Program-made: the position numbers and the translations under genes | Notes under the pieces: model-generated | What the model was told of the DNA's origin: nothing | The model's database searches: none | The model's input: only the letters and a program-made list of their open reading frames with translations | Virus record (IMG/VR): IMGVR_UViG_3300050821_002839 | Coordinates: 1 to 40,340 of that record | Source: a virus | DNA: 40,340 nt | Strand: one strand, 5' to 3' | Shown here: positions 8,084 through 16,417 of the stretch, in pieces | How the letters are laid out: each line of letters opens with the position of its first letter | How positions within the stretch are numbered: position 1 is the stretch's first letter

Positions 8084-8413
8084 ATGATAAATTTTGTTGA
8101 ACCGGGCAACGTCGTCGCGATCACGGTCACCCGCGACGTGAAAAGCGGCGACGGGTTTTTCAAGGGCAAGTTGTTCGGGGTCGTCACGAACGACGCTAAG
8201 AACGGCACCAAGGCGCAATTGCTCATTCAAGGCGCCGTGTCGCTCAAAAAGGCGGGGGCGTTCAACCCCGCCGAGGGCGCCGCCGCCGTGTTCGACGAAC
8301 CGAGTCAGACACTCATTTCGGGCGCCGGCACGTCGGTCGGGTACGTCATCACCACGAACGACCCCGACGACGCCACCCGCGCATGGGTGCGCCTGATTCC
8401 GTCGTTCGCCTGA
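8084..8413 (+). CDS. DUF2190 family capsid decoration-like protein
   Basis: The 109-residue beta-rich protein has the DUF2190 pattern (GxxVAITVTRDVKSGDGFFKG followed by GVV.NDA..G and VSL.KAGA). DUF2190 proteins commonly follow the major capsid gene and are regarded as head decoration or stabilisation proteins. ATG 8084 is preceded by AAGGGGC. It is followed directly by the gene for the head-tail attachment protein with no gap. Confidence 0.8.
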   Translation: MINFVEPGNVVAITVTRDVKSGDGFFKGKLFGVVTNDAKNGTKAQLLIQGAVSLKKAGAFNPAEGAAAVFDEPSQTLISGAGTSVGYVITTNDPDDATRAWVRLIPSFA

Positions 8414-8845
8414 ATGGGTTTTCCCTACTGGAATTGGCAAGACGTCGTTCTCGAACGCTGCATGGCAACGTTCGGGGAACCGGTAATCGTGTACCCGGCG
8501 GGCGGGAATCCCGCCGGGTACGTGGTGCGCGGCATTTGGGAAACGCGCGCCGACCATGCACCGCTCGGGCTCACGGTCGACCTCAGTAACCCGTCCATCA
8601 CGGTCGATTTTCGGATCGTCGAGTTGCCCGACGCCGAGGTGCCGACGCAAGGCATGCAGTTAGAGGCGCGGGCGACGCGGTGGGAAGTTGTCGACGTCGA
8701 GCAAGACGGCGGCGGGCGCGTCAAATGCCGCGTGTTTCGGATCGGGCCCGGATCGGGCGCGCCGTTGCCGCCGGTCGATATGCCCGCCCCGATCCCGCCG
8801 TCGGCGACGGCGTGGGTCGACGACGGCACCGAGGGCTACCGGTGA
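8414..8845 (+). CDS. Head-tail attachment protein (gpFII-like)
   Basis: The 143-residue product fits the Phage_attach (lambda gpFII) family: an N-terminal extension, then a beta-barrel core with NPSITVDFRIVELPDAEVPT and WEVVDVEQDGGGRVKCRVFRI. gpFII completes the head so that the tail can bind. The ATG immediately follows the stop of the DUF2190 gene, and the gene ends in a GTGA overlap with the next. The C-terminal 30 residues are Pro-rich and probably disordered. Confidence 0.7.
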   Translation: MGFPYWNWQDVVLERCMATFGEPVIVYPAGGNPAGYVVRGIWETRADHAPLGLTVDLSNPSITVDFRIVELPDAEVPTQGMQLEARATRWEVVDVEQDGGGRVKCRVFRIGPGSGAPLPPVDMPAPIPPSATAWVDDGTEGYR

Positions 8846-9522
8846 GCACCGTCATTTTGCGCCGCCGGGTCATGCGCGACTTGACCATCGCGTGCCTCAT
8901 GAACCAAACCGACGCCGCCGACCGCGTCTATCCCACCCCGGTCGTGCCGTGGCGCCGCGAACGCCCCTTGCCGGCGATCGGCGTTTACACCCTGGCGGAA
9001 CGCGCCGCGCCCCTCGGACTCGGCAACATGGGCCCGATTCAGTTGCGGCAATCGCTCGACATTGCGATCGAGGCGGTCGTCGAACACCTCACCGACGACA
9101 CCCAAACGCCCGAGGATCGCTTGCGGATCGACACCGCAACACCCCTCGACCAATTGTGCGCGCAAATCTCGTGCGCCTTGTTACCGAACCCGACGTGGCT
9201 CGCCCCGATCGAGGGACTCGAAAAATGGGCGACGCGGATCGAGCTCGGGCGCGTCGACGAAACCGAACGGCCCACCGCCGCCGCGACGATCACGGCGACG
9301 GTCAATTACACGTGCATTGCCGAACCGGTGATTACCGACTTGTTCGGCACCATGTGGCTCGACGTCGACGTGATCGACCCCGCCGCCGACCCGAACACGA
9401 CGGGGCACCCGACGACGCCGCCCGACGGGTACCCCGGCGGGTATCCGGGGCCCGACGGGCGGGTCGAGGTGCGCGCCGTGGTCGTCATGCCGCCGGTCGT
9501 GCAACCGATCACGAAGCATTGA
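8842..9522 (+). CDS. Probable tail terminator/completion protein
   Basis: A 226-residue protein placed between the head-tail attachment protein and the sheath, where contractile phages carry the tail terminator that caps the tube. The N-terminus (VMRDLTIACLMNQTDAADRV, then ERPLPAIGVYT) resembles minor tail/terminator proteins that start with an alpha helix and a strand giving IGVYT. The C-terminus has Gly/Pro repeats (PPDGYPGGYPGPDG) and a final V-rich strand. The GTG start overlaps the upstream stop. The assignment rests mainly on gene order. Confidence 0.5.
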   Translation: MSTVILRRRVMRDLTIACLMNQTDAADRVYPTPVVPWRRERPLPAIGVYTLAERAAPLGLGNMGPIQLRQSLDIAIEAVVEHLTDDTQTPEDRLRIDTATPLDQLCAQISCALLPNPTWLAPIEGLEKWATRIELGRVDETERPTAAATITATVNYTCIAEPVITDLFGTMWLDVDVIDPAADPNTTGHPTTPPDGYPGGYPGPDGRVEVRAVVVMPPVVQPITKH

Positions 9523-9524
9523 CC

Positions 9525-10031
9525 ATGGCGCAACGAGGACCCAAACCGCTCGCGTTGCTCGACCGTTTTCGGCGTGGACTCCGCGCGGGGGCGCCTAGCG
9601 CGTGCTGGTTGTGGGGTCGGCGCACCGACGGGCGCGGCAAGGGGCACGTGCGGATCGCCGACGACGCGGGCGGGCGCATCTACGTGCACCGTCTCGCCTA
9701 CGAGCTCGCCCACGGGGCAATTCCGGCGGGCCTCGACGTGTTGCACCATTGCGACGTGCCCCGGTGTTGCAACCCGGCGCATCTATTCCTCGGCACGCAA
9801 GCCGACAACATGGCGGATAAGGTGCGCAAGGGTCGCCAGGCACGCGGCGAGGATGGGATCGGCTCGTCGCGGCTCACACTCGCGCAAATTCGCGAAATTC
9901 ACACGCTCGGCAAGACGCTTTTGCAGCGGGAAATCGCCGCCCGGTTCGGCGTTCGCCGTCCCACAATCTCGCGCATCCTTAACGGGACGCGCTGGCCTCA
10001 TGTGGCGGCGGGAGGTGCACCGTGCCCGTAG
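9525..10031 (+). CDS. HNH homing-type endonuclease
   Basis: The 168-residue product contains an HNH_3-like core: YVHRLAYELAHGAIPAGL, the catalytic LHHCDVPRCCNPAHLFLGT with HH at 74-75, N83 and H86, then a NADNM-like segment TQADNMADKVRKG. Residues about 119-156 form a C-terminal helix-turn-helix (LLQREIAARFGVRRPTISRI) that could direct DNA recognition. Freestanding HNH genes like this are mobile and interrupt phage operons. It lies between the tail terminator and sheath genes and overlaps the sheath start by 10 bp, so it has adapted to the operon. A packaging-associated role, as known for some HNH proteins, is less likely because it is far from the terminase genes. Confidence 0.88.
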   Translation: MAQRGPKPLALLDRFRRGLRAGAPSACWLWGRRTDGRGKGHVRIADDAGGRIYVHRLAYELAHGAIPAGLDVLHHCDVPRCCNPAHLFLGTQADNMADKVRKGRQARGEDGIGSSRLTLAQIREIHTLGKTLLQREIAARFGVRRPTISRILNGTRWPHVAAGGAPCP

Positions 10032-11539
10032 ACTTCAACAGGATTCCTAGCAATCTTCGTGTCCCTCTGTTCTGGGCAGAATTCGACGCCACGCAAGCGG
10101 GCTACCTGGCGACCGCGTCGCCCGCCTGCTTGCTCGGGCACAAGGACACCGCCGCGCCCGCCGTGGACGATAAGCCGGTGCTCGTGTCGGGCGTCGATCA
10201 GGCGGCGGCGTTGTTCGGCGCCGGATCCATGCTCACCGCCATGGTCGACGCGTACCGGGCGAACGACCCGACCGGCGAGTTGTGGTGCGTGCCCGTCGCC
10301 GACCCGGTCGGTTCCGCCAAGGCGACCGGAACGGTCACGTTCGCCGGCACGCCGACCGCCACGGGCACCGTCGCCGTCTACGTCGGCGACCGCCGCTACA
10401 CCGTGACGATCACCCCGACCGACACCCCGACCACGATGGGCGCCGCCCTCGCGGCGGCGATCGCCGCCGACCCGTGGGCGCAAGTCGGCGCCGTGGCGAC
10501 GGCGGGTGCGGTGGCGTTGACCGCGCACACGCACGGCGAGGTGGGAAACAGTCTGTTCCTCGGGTTGAACCTGCGCGGCGTGCGCGGCGGCGAATACACC
10601 CCCGCCGGGGTGACCGTCACCCTCGCCCCGTTCGCGGCGGGTGCCGGCGTGCCCGACGTGACCGCCGCCCTCGCCGCCCTCGCCGACGCCGAGTATGATT
10701 ACGTCGGGATCGGGTGGTCGGACTCGGGCACGCTCGACGCCGTGCGCGACGCGTTCAACGAGGTGGCGGGGCGGTGGGCGTGGTCGGTGCAACTCTACGG
10801 GCACGCGTTCGCCGCACAGGCGGGCGACCTGCAAGACCTCGTCGACTACGGCACGACCCGGAACGACCCCCACACGACCCTCATGGGCTACCCCGCCGGG
10901 TCGCCGTCGCCTGCCTGGCGGGTTGCGGCGGCGCTCACCGCCGAGGCGGCGGTCGGACTCCGCGCCGATCCGGCGCGCCCGCTGCAAACGTTGCCGCTCG
11001 TTGGCGTCGTGATCGCGCCGCGCGGCGAGCGGTTCACCGTCGGCGACCGGCAAACGTGCCTCTATCACGGCATCGCGACGTTGAGCGCCTCGGTCGACGA
11101 CTCGGTGCATATCGAGCGGTCGATCACGACGTACCAAACGAACACGTGGGGGCAAGCCGACCCGTCGTGGCTCGACGTGCAAACGCCCGCGACCCTGCAA
11201 TACGTCGTGCGGGCGCTCCGCAACGCGATCCTCACCAAGTACCCGCGTCACAAATTGGCGAACGACGGCACCCGGTTCGGCGCGGGGCAAGCAATCGTCA
11301 CCCCCAAGATTCTGAAAGCCGAGCTCGTCGCGCAATACGCGTCGCTCATGGAATTGGGCCTCGTCGAGAACATGGACGCGTTCAAGCAATTCCTGATTGT
11401 CGAGCGGGACACCGTCGACCCGAACCGGGTCAACGTGTTGCTCCCGCCCGACCTCGTCAACCAACTCCGTATTTTCGCGATGCTCGTCCAATTCCGCTTG
11501 CAATACTCACCGCAAGCGTTGGCGTCGGCGGCGGCATAA
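10022..11539 (+). CDS. Contractile tail sheath protein (Mu gpL-like)
   Basis: The 505-residue product matches Mu-type sheath proteins. The N-terminus (VDFNRIPSNLRVPLFWAEFD, then PACLLGHKD) is the strand that threads into neighbouring subunits. The middle contains a variable beta domain, followed by the conserved core (RFTVGDRQTCLYHGIATLSA and SVHIERSITTYQTNTWG) and the C-terminal linking strand. Sheath subunits stack around the tube and contract to drive it through the envelope. The GTG has a very good ribosome binding site (GGGAGGTG). The first 60 bases are AT-richer than the rest. Confidence 0.93.
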   Translation: MPVDFNRIPSNLRVPLFWAEFDATQAGYLATASPACLLGHKDTAAPAVDDKPVLVSGVDQAAALFGAGSMLTAMVDAYRANDPTGELWCVPVADPVGSAKATGTVTFAGTPTATGTVAVYVGDRRYTVTITPTDTPTTMGAALAAAIAADPWAQVGAVATAGAVALTAHTHGEVGNSLFLGLNLRGVRGGEYTPAGVTVTLAPFAAGAGVPDVTAALAALADAEYDYVGIGWSDSGTLDAVRDAFNEVAGRWAWSVQLYGHAFAAQAGDLQDLVDYGTTRNDPHTTLMGYPAGSPSPAWRVAAALTAEAAVGLRADPARPLQTLPLVGVVIAPRGERFTVGDRQTCLYHGIATLSASVDDSVHIERSITTYQTNTWGQADPSWLDVQTPATLQYVVRALRNAILTKYPRHKLANDGTRFGAGQAIVTPKILKAELVAQYASLMELGLVENMDAFKQFLIVERDTVDPNRVNVLLPPDLVNQLRIFAMLVQFRLQYSPQALASAAA

Positions 11540-11548
11540 GGGGCACCC

Positions 11549-11920
11549 ATGGCGGCACACAAGGTCGGCGGGGTCGCGTACATCAAGGTCGACGGCACGC
11601 AATACCTCTTGCGCGGCGACTTGACCGTGTCGCCCGATCCGTTCGAGCGCAAGGGCGTCGCGGGGCAAGACGGCGTGCACGGGTACACCGAAACGCCGCG
11701 CCTGCCGACGATCAAGGCGACACTCACCGACATTGCCGGGTTGTCGCTCGAATCGTTCCAGAAAATGACGGCGGTCACCGTCACGGTCGAGTTGAACAAC
11801 GGCAAGGTGTACGTGCTCCGCGAGGCGTGGACGTCGGCGGCCCGTGAGCTCGCGACCGCCGAGGGCTCGCTCGCCGTCACGTGGGAGGGGATGTCGTGCG
11901 AGGAATTGCTCGCGGCATGA
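11549..11920 (+). CDS. Tail tube protein (Mu gpM-like)
   Basis: The 123-residue product has the Phage_tail_tube pattern: GGVAYIKVDGTQYLLRGDLT, GVHGYTETPRLPTIKATLTD and VELNNGKVYVLREAW. Six copies form each ring of the inner tube. It follows the sheath gene after 9 bp with an AAGGGGC ribosome binding site, the standard order in Mu- and P2-like tails. Confidence 0.9.
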   Translation: MAAHKVGGVAYIKVDGTQYLLRGDLTVSPDPFERKGVAGQDGVHGYTETPRLPTIKATLTDIAGLSLESFQKMTAVTVTVELNNGKVYVLREAWTSAARELATAEGSLAVTWEGMSCEELLAA

Positions 11921-11939
11921 CGGGGCACGGGTCGACGCC

Positions 11940-12305
11940 ATGACCGACTCGATGCCCCTGCGTGTGGTGCAAACGTCCGACGACCTCGTCGCGGCGGCGC
12001 TTCCTCCCGCCGCCCCGGCGAGGTCGGGTCGCGAACCGGTGTCGGTACCACTCGCGGTGCCGATCGAGGCGCACGGGCACGTCGTCGAGGTCGTGACGTT
12101 GCGCCCCCTCAAAGTCGCCGACATTCAGGAATTGCCGTTCGACCCTCTCAACCGCGTGAAAATCGACCCGGCGGCGATCAACGGGTACCTCGTGCGCCTC
12201 GGCGACATACCCGCGTCGAGTGTCGCGCAACTCGACCCCGGCGATTGGTTCGAGCTCGCCATGACGGTTGTCGGTTTTTTCGGCAAGCGGGCGCCGACAT
12301 CGTGA
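11940..12305 (+). CDS. Tail assembly chaperone, short form (Mu gp41-like)
   Basis: The 121-residue product fits the Mu-like gp41/TAC family (VVEVVTLRPLKVADIQELPF, then YLVRLGDIPASSVAQLDPGDW). It coats the tape measure protein during tail assembly. The reading frame ends soon after a T-TTT-TTC slippery site, and a second frame provides a C-terminal extension. It lies between the tube and tape measure genes, the usual place for this frameshifting pair. ATG 11940 is the first good start after the tube gene. Confidence 0.82.
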   Translation: MTDSMPLRVVQTSDDLVAAALPPAAPARSGREPVSVPLAVPIEAHGHVVEVVTLRPLKVADIQELPFDPLNRVKIDPAAINGYLVRLGDIPASSVAQLDPGDWFELAMTVVGFFGKRAPTS

Positions 12306-12439
12306 CGCGCGCATTTCGCGTCGCGTATTTCTTTCACACGCCGCCGCCCGTCGTGCTCGCCCTCGACGTGCCGACGTTGCTCGAATGGGAACGCCAGGCG
12401 CACGGGATCGCCGACCTCTTGCGGGCGGGGTCCGAGTGA
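11940..12439 (+). CDS. Tail assembly chaperone, -1 frameshift product
   Basis: Reading shifts by -1 at T-TTT-TTC (12275-12281). After 114 codons of the gp41-like frame, translation would continue with RQAGADIVTRAFRVAYFF and end at 12439, adding 52 residues (166 in total). The extension frame has no convincing independent start or ribosome binding site and ends 3 bp before the tape measure ATG. This is the arrangement known from P2 E/E' and Mu gp41/42 and many other tails. The product ratio cannot be seen from sequence. Confidence 0.8.
12275..12281 (+). other. Programmed -1 ribosomal slippage site (T TTT TTC)
   Basis: The heptamer fits X-XXY-YYZ in the zero frame of the chaperone gene (codons TTT TTC), and both tRNAs can re-pair after a one-base backward slip. 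It lies 24 bp before the zero-frame stop (TGA 12303-12305), so either product is made from the same mRNA. GC-rich sequence follows and could form a stimulating structure. Confidence 0.8.
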
Positions 12440-12442
12440 CCG

Positions 12443-13924
12443 ATGCCAGGCGACGTAACCACGAACGTCACGGCGGTGGTGACCGTCGTCGACAAGACTG
12501 CCGTCGGCACGGCGTCGATCAATAAGAACCTCGCGGCGATCGAGCAAACCGTCAAGTCGATCAACGCGAACGTCGCGCACAGTCTCGACGACATCGCGAA
12601 AGCGGCACCGGGTAACATTTGGAATTTCCCGGTGCGCGGCGACGCGATCGTGCCCGACATCGCGACGCCCGCCAATATTCAGGCGGTGAAGGTCGGCGGC
12701 GTGTTCGACCGGTTGCAAGAAAAAATCGTCGGTGTCGCCTCGACGATCAAGGCGCGCCTCGGCGGCGCGTTCGACGAGGTGTGGTCGGTCGCGAGTGGCG
12801 TCTTAGCGCGCCTCACGTCGGGCCTCACGTCGTTCGGCGGGTTGTTCGCCGCCGGGTTCGGGATCGGGACCGCGATCGACACCCTCGTCGGCGGCATGAC
12901 CGACTTGGTCAACACCGTCGACAAGTTGAAACCGCAAGCCGACGCCCTCGGGGTCACCGTCGGCAAACTGCAAGACTTCACCCAATGGGCCAAAGAGGCG
13001 GGGCAACCCGTCGACCGCGTCGTCGCGGGGTTGGAAAATCTCTCGCGGGTGTCGGCGGGCGTTGCCGAGGGCGCGAAAGGCTACGACCGTGCCGCCGAGG
13101 CGTTCAAGCGCCTCAACGTGTCGGTCGTCGACGCCGACACGGGCAAGTTGCGGTCGATCGTCGACATGATGCCCGAGATTGCGACGGGGTTTCAAAACAT
13201 TGCCGACCCCGGCGAACGCGCGAAAGTCGCATACGACGCCCTCGGGAAAAGTTGGCAAGTCTTATTGCCGATGTTTATGCAGGGGCCCGAGGCGCTCAAA
13301 AAAGCCGAGGACGACGCGACGGCGATCGGCAAGTTGAGCGACGCCCAAGTCGAGGCGGCGCTCAAATACAAAGACGCGCTGAATCAATTGGGCCCGACGA
13401 TTACCGCGTTGAAAGAATCCCTCGGCGGCGAGCTCTTGCCCGTGGTGACGCCCGCGTTGCAAGAGCTCACCAAGTTTTTACAGGACAACAAGGGCGACAT
13501 TGCCGGCGGGTTCAAAATCGGCGTCGACGGGCTCGTCGAGGCGTTTCGGCAACTCGACGCCGTGGTCAAGAGTACGAATGACGACATACAGGGGATCAAA
13601 GCGGGGTGGGATTGGTTGCAGAAACCAATCACGGTGCCCGAGTGGTTCGGCGGTCCCAAGGCGACGCAAGCGGGCGGGCAAGCGACCTCGACGGGCGGCG
13701 GGCCGTTGACGCCCGAGGACCTCGCCGGATCGCGCGGCGGGCCGATCGTCGGACCGGCAAACGGCACCGTCAACGTGATTATCGACAACCGCAACCCGCC
13801 GCCGGGGCAAAGCACCAACGCGACGGCGACGGGCAAGGGCGTCAAGGTCGACGTGGGGCAATCTATGCCGTGGTCGTCGCCCGAGTATTCGGGCCCGTGG
13901 GCGGCGGGGCACGCGGCGGGCTAG
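12443..13924 (+). CDS. Tail tape measure protein
   Basis: The 493-residue product sets tail length. It has the usual make-up: N-terminal helical repeats (VGTASINKNLAAIEQTVKSI), a hydrophobic segment (SFGGLFAAGFGIGTAIDTLV, about residues 130-153), long amphipathic helices, and a Gly/Pro-rich C-terminal third. Using about 0.15 nm per residue it predicts a short tail of about 74 nm. It directly follows the frameshifted chaperone gene and precedes the gp43-like gene, as in Mu. Confidence 0.88.
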   Translation: MPGDVTTNVTAVVTVVDKTAVGTASINKNLAAIEQTVKSINANVAHSLDDIAKAAPGNIWNFPVRGDAIVPDIATPANIQAVKVGGVFDRLQEKIVGVASTIKARLGGAFDEVWSVASGVLARLTSGLTSFGGLFAAGFGIGTAIDTLVGGMTDLVNTVDKLKPQADALGVTVGKLQDFTQWAKEAGQPVDRVVAGLENLSRVSAGVAEGAKGYDRAAEAFKRLNVSVVDADTGKLRSIVDMMPEIATGFQNIADPGERAKVAYDALGKSWQVLLPMFMQGPEALKKAEDDATAIGKLSDAQVEAALKYKDALNQLGPTITALKESLGGELLPVVTPALQELTKFLQDNKGDIAGGFKIGVDGLVEAFRQLDAVVKSTNDDIQGIKAGWDWLQKPITVPEWFGGPKATQAGGQATSTGGGPLTPEDLAGSRGGPIVGPANGTVNVIIDNRNPPPGQSTNATATGKGVKVDVGQSMPWSSPEYSGPWAAGHAAG

Positions 13925-13927
13925 CGC

Positions 13928-15178
13928 ATGCCGACAGTCGGATTCTTTGAACGGGACACGGCGCACCGCCACACGCGGCGGCGTGACGCCGACCGGCGCA
14001 CGTGGCGAGCGCGGTTGCGCCCCGCCTCGTGGCGCGGCGTGCCGTTCTTTATCGACGAGGCGGGCGGCGAGGTCGGGCGCCGCTACGAAATGCACGAGTA
14101 TCCGCAACGCGACACCCCGTGGGCAGAGGATTTAGGACGCGCACAACGGCGGTGGTCGCTCGCCGGGTACGTCCTCGGCGCCGGATACATGGGCACCCGC
14201 GACCGGTTGATCGCGGCGTGCGAGCAACAAGGCACGGGCAAACTCGTGCACCCGTACCTCGGCGACTTGACCGTCGTGTGCGACCGGTTCCGCTACCGCG
14301 AACGCGACGGCGAGGGCGGGATGTGCCGGTTCGACTTGTCGTTCGCCGAGGCGGGCACGCCGGGGGCGCCGTGGTCGAGTCGGGCGGCGGGTGCCGCGAT
14401 TCGTGGCGCGGCGGCGGCGCTCGTGTCGGTGGCGATTACCGCGTTCGCCGGCAACACGTTTCGGGTCGCCGGGTTTCAAGACTACGTCGCGATCGACGCC
14501 GCCCTCGACCTCGGGCGCCTGGCGTCGATCCTCGAAGGGTTGCGCGGTCCCACGGTGCAACTGCCCGAACCGGTGTCGATCGAGGCGCGGCGGCGGATCC
14601 TCGCCCTCGCGATCCTCGACCCCGCCTCGGTGCCGCCCGAGACGATCGCGGCGACCGTGTGCGACGCCGTCGGGGCGTTTGCCGACTCGGTGACGCCCGC
14701 CTCGGCGCTCGACGGGCTCGACGCCTTGACCTTGGTCACGTTCGCGGCGCCGCCGAACACCACGACGCCGGGGCGCCTGCAACAAGCGGAAAACGCCGCC
14801 ACGTTGACCGCCCTCGTCGAACAAGCGGCGATCGCCGCCTTGCCGGGGCCCGTGTCGACGGTGCCCCTCATGGTCTACGAGGATTTGGTCGCCGTGCGCA
14901 CGCGGGTCGTCGAGTTGTGCGATCGCGTCTTGCCGCTCGCGACCGACGCCGTGTTCGGCGCCGTCGACGAGGTGCGCACGCAAGCGATCGCGGAATTGAA
15001 CGTGCGCGGCGCCACCCTGCAACCGTTGCGCCCGTACTCGACGCCGTTCCCGCGCCCGAGTCTCACCCTGGCGCAACGCCTGTATCAGGATCCGAGTCGC
15101 GACGCCGAGCTCGTCGCACGCACGGGCGCCGTGCACCCGGCGTTCGTGCCGGAATCCGGCCTCGTGGCGGCGGGGTGA
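13928..15178 (+). CDS. DNA circularisation/baseplate protein (Mu gp43, gpN-like)
   Basis: The 416-residue product carries the 'DNA circularisation N-terminal' domain at residues about 25-115 (TWRARLRPASWRGVPFFIDE, GGEVGRRYEMHEYPQRDTPW, YVLGAGYMGTRDRLIAACEQ, GTGKLVHPYLGDLTVVC). In Mu this protein is part of the tail/baseplate hub; the family name comes from a proposed role in protecting injected ends. The C-terminal 250 residues are Ala/Val/Leu-rich helices without a recognised domain. ATG follows the tape measure stop by 3 bp. Confidence 0.88.
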   Translation: MPTVGFFERDTAHRHTRRRDADRRTWRARLRPASWRGVPFFIDEAGGEVGRRYEMHEYPQRDTPWAEDLGRAQRRWSLAGYVLGAGYMGTRDRLIAACEQQGTGKLVHPYLGDLTVVCDRFRYRERDGEGGMCRFDLSFAEAGTPGAPWSSRAAGAAIRGAAAALVSVAITAFAGNTFRVAGFQDYVAIDAALDLGRLASILEGLRGPTVQLPEPVSIEARRRILALAILDPASVPPETIAATVCDAVGAFADSVTPASALDGLDALTLVTFAAPPNTTTPGRLQQAENAATLTALVEQAAIAALPGPVSTVPLMVYEDLVAVRTRVVELCDRVLPLATDAVFGAVDEVRTQAIAELNVRGATLQPLRPYSTPFPRPSLTLAQRLYQDPSRDAELVARTGAVHPAFVPESGLVAAG

Positions 15179-15181
15179 GCG

Positions 15182-16417
15182 ATGGGACAAGTCACGGTGC
15201 GCCTTGGCGGCGTCGATTACGAGGGGTGGCACGCCGTGTCGGTGGTGCGCGGGCTCGAACAAGCCTCGGCGTCGTTCTCGTGCTCGGTGTCGGAACGCAC
15301 GACCGGGTACGCCCTCGAACCGTGGGTGTTCGGACCGGGGGCGCCGTGCACGATCCTGCTTGACGGTGAGCTCGTGGTGACCGGGTACGTCGACAGTTAC
15401 GCCCCCCGGTTCGACGCCACCTCGCACGGGGTCGAGATTCGCGGGCGGTCGCGCACCGCCGATTTCGTCGACGGCGCCGCGATCGTGCCGGGGGGGCAAT
15501 TCAAGTCGCTCTCTCTCGGCGAGATTGCGCAACGCCTCGCGGCGCCGTTCGGGTTGTCGGTCACCTCGACCGCCGGCATGGGCGTCGAGGGCCCGCGCCC
15601 GAGCGCCGACTTTGTCGGACCGATGCCGCCCTTGCACGACGTGCAAGTGCACCAAGGGGAAACGTGCCATGCGCTCCTCGAACGCCTCGCGCGGGTGTCG
15701 GGATTGCTCATTACGGATACCGCCGACGGCAACCTCGCCCTCACCCGCGTCGGCAGTCGCGTTGCCGTTACCGCCCTCGTTCAAGGCGGCAACATTCTCG
15801 GGGCGAGCGCCGAGCTCGATTGCTCACAACGGTTCTCTGAGTACACCGTCAAGGGTCAACGAGCGAATACGGACGACCGAATTGATCGGGCGGATTCGCC
15901 TAGCGCCGCTACTCGCGACGGCACGACGCAAGACGGGTCGGGTGCCGGCGCCTCGGTATGCGCCGCGATCGGCGCGGTCGCCGACGCGTTCGTGAGTCGC
16001 TACCGCCCGTGGCTCATGACCGCCGAAACGCAAGTCGACGACGCCATGTGCCAGGCGCGGGCGATGTGGGAAGCACGCCGCCGCGCCGGTCATTCGACGC
16101 ACGCCTCGGTGGTCGTCGCCGGGTGGCGCCAGATTCCCTATGGCCCGTTGTGGGACGTCAACGTGTTGGTGCCGGTCGTGTCTGACTGGCTCGGGATCGA
16201 CCGCGTGTTGCTCGTGTCGACGGTCGAGTTTCGCAAGGACGCGGGCGGCGCGACCACGCGCCTCGAACTCACCTTGCCCGACGCCTATGCGGGCGACGGC
16301 GATCCGGTGCCGGGGGCGCAACCGGCGAGTGGGACGTCGGCAGGCGGCGCCGCCGGGTTGTGGCAAGGCGGGTCGATCGAGGCGATCGTCACGAGCGCCG
16401 GGGGCATTTTCTCATGA
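15182..16417 (+). CDS. Baseplate hub protein (Mu gp44, gpP-like)
   Basis: The 411-residue product resembles the Mu gp44/T4 gp27-type hub: an N-terminal beta domain (VRLGGVDYEGWHAVSVVRGL), VVTGYVDSYAPRFDATSHGV, EIRGRSRTADFVDGAA, the FGL-containing LysM-like helical part (LSLGEIAQRLAAPFGLSVTS), and the strand-rich second half with DLRYTVKGQ-like FSEYTVKGQRAN. The hub joins the tail tube to the central spike. It ends in ATGA overlap with the spike gene. The stretch about 15830-15940 is AT-richer, suggesting a recombined segment. Confidence 0.88.
   Translation: MGQVTVRLGGVDYEGWHAVSVVRGLEQASASFSCSVSERTTGYALEPWVFGPGAPCTILLDGELVVTGYVDSYAPRFDATSHGVEIRGRSRTADFVDGAAIVPGGQFKSLSLGEIAQRLAAPFGLSVTSTAGMGVEGPRPSADFVGPMPPLHDVQVHQGETCHALLERLARVSGLLITDTADGNLALTRVGSRVAVTALVQGGNILGASAELDCSQRFSEYTVKGQRANTDDRIDRADSPSAATRDGTTQDGSGAGASVCAAIGAVADAFVSRYRPWLMTAETQVDDAMCQARAMWEARRRAGHSTHASVVVAGWRQIPYGPLWDVNVLVPVVSDWLGIDRVLLVSTVEFRKDAGGATTRLELTLPDAYAGDGDPVPGAQPASGTSAGGAAGLWQGGSIEAIVTSAGGIFS

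Noticed and set aside
7211-8650. 479-codon reverse frame opposite capsid and DUF2190 genes
   Set aside because: Spans several real forward genes and their junctions, with His/Arg/Val-rich composition typical of antisense frames in high-GC DNA.
14132-15784. 550-codon reverse frame opposite gp43/gp44-like genes
   Set aside because: No recognisable domain, crosses a gene boundary, extreme Arg content.
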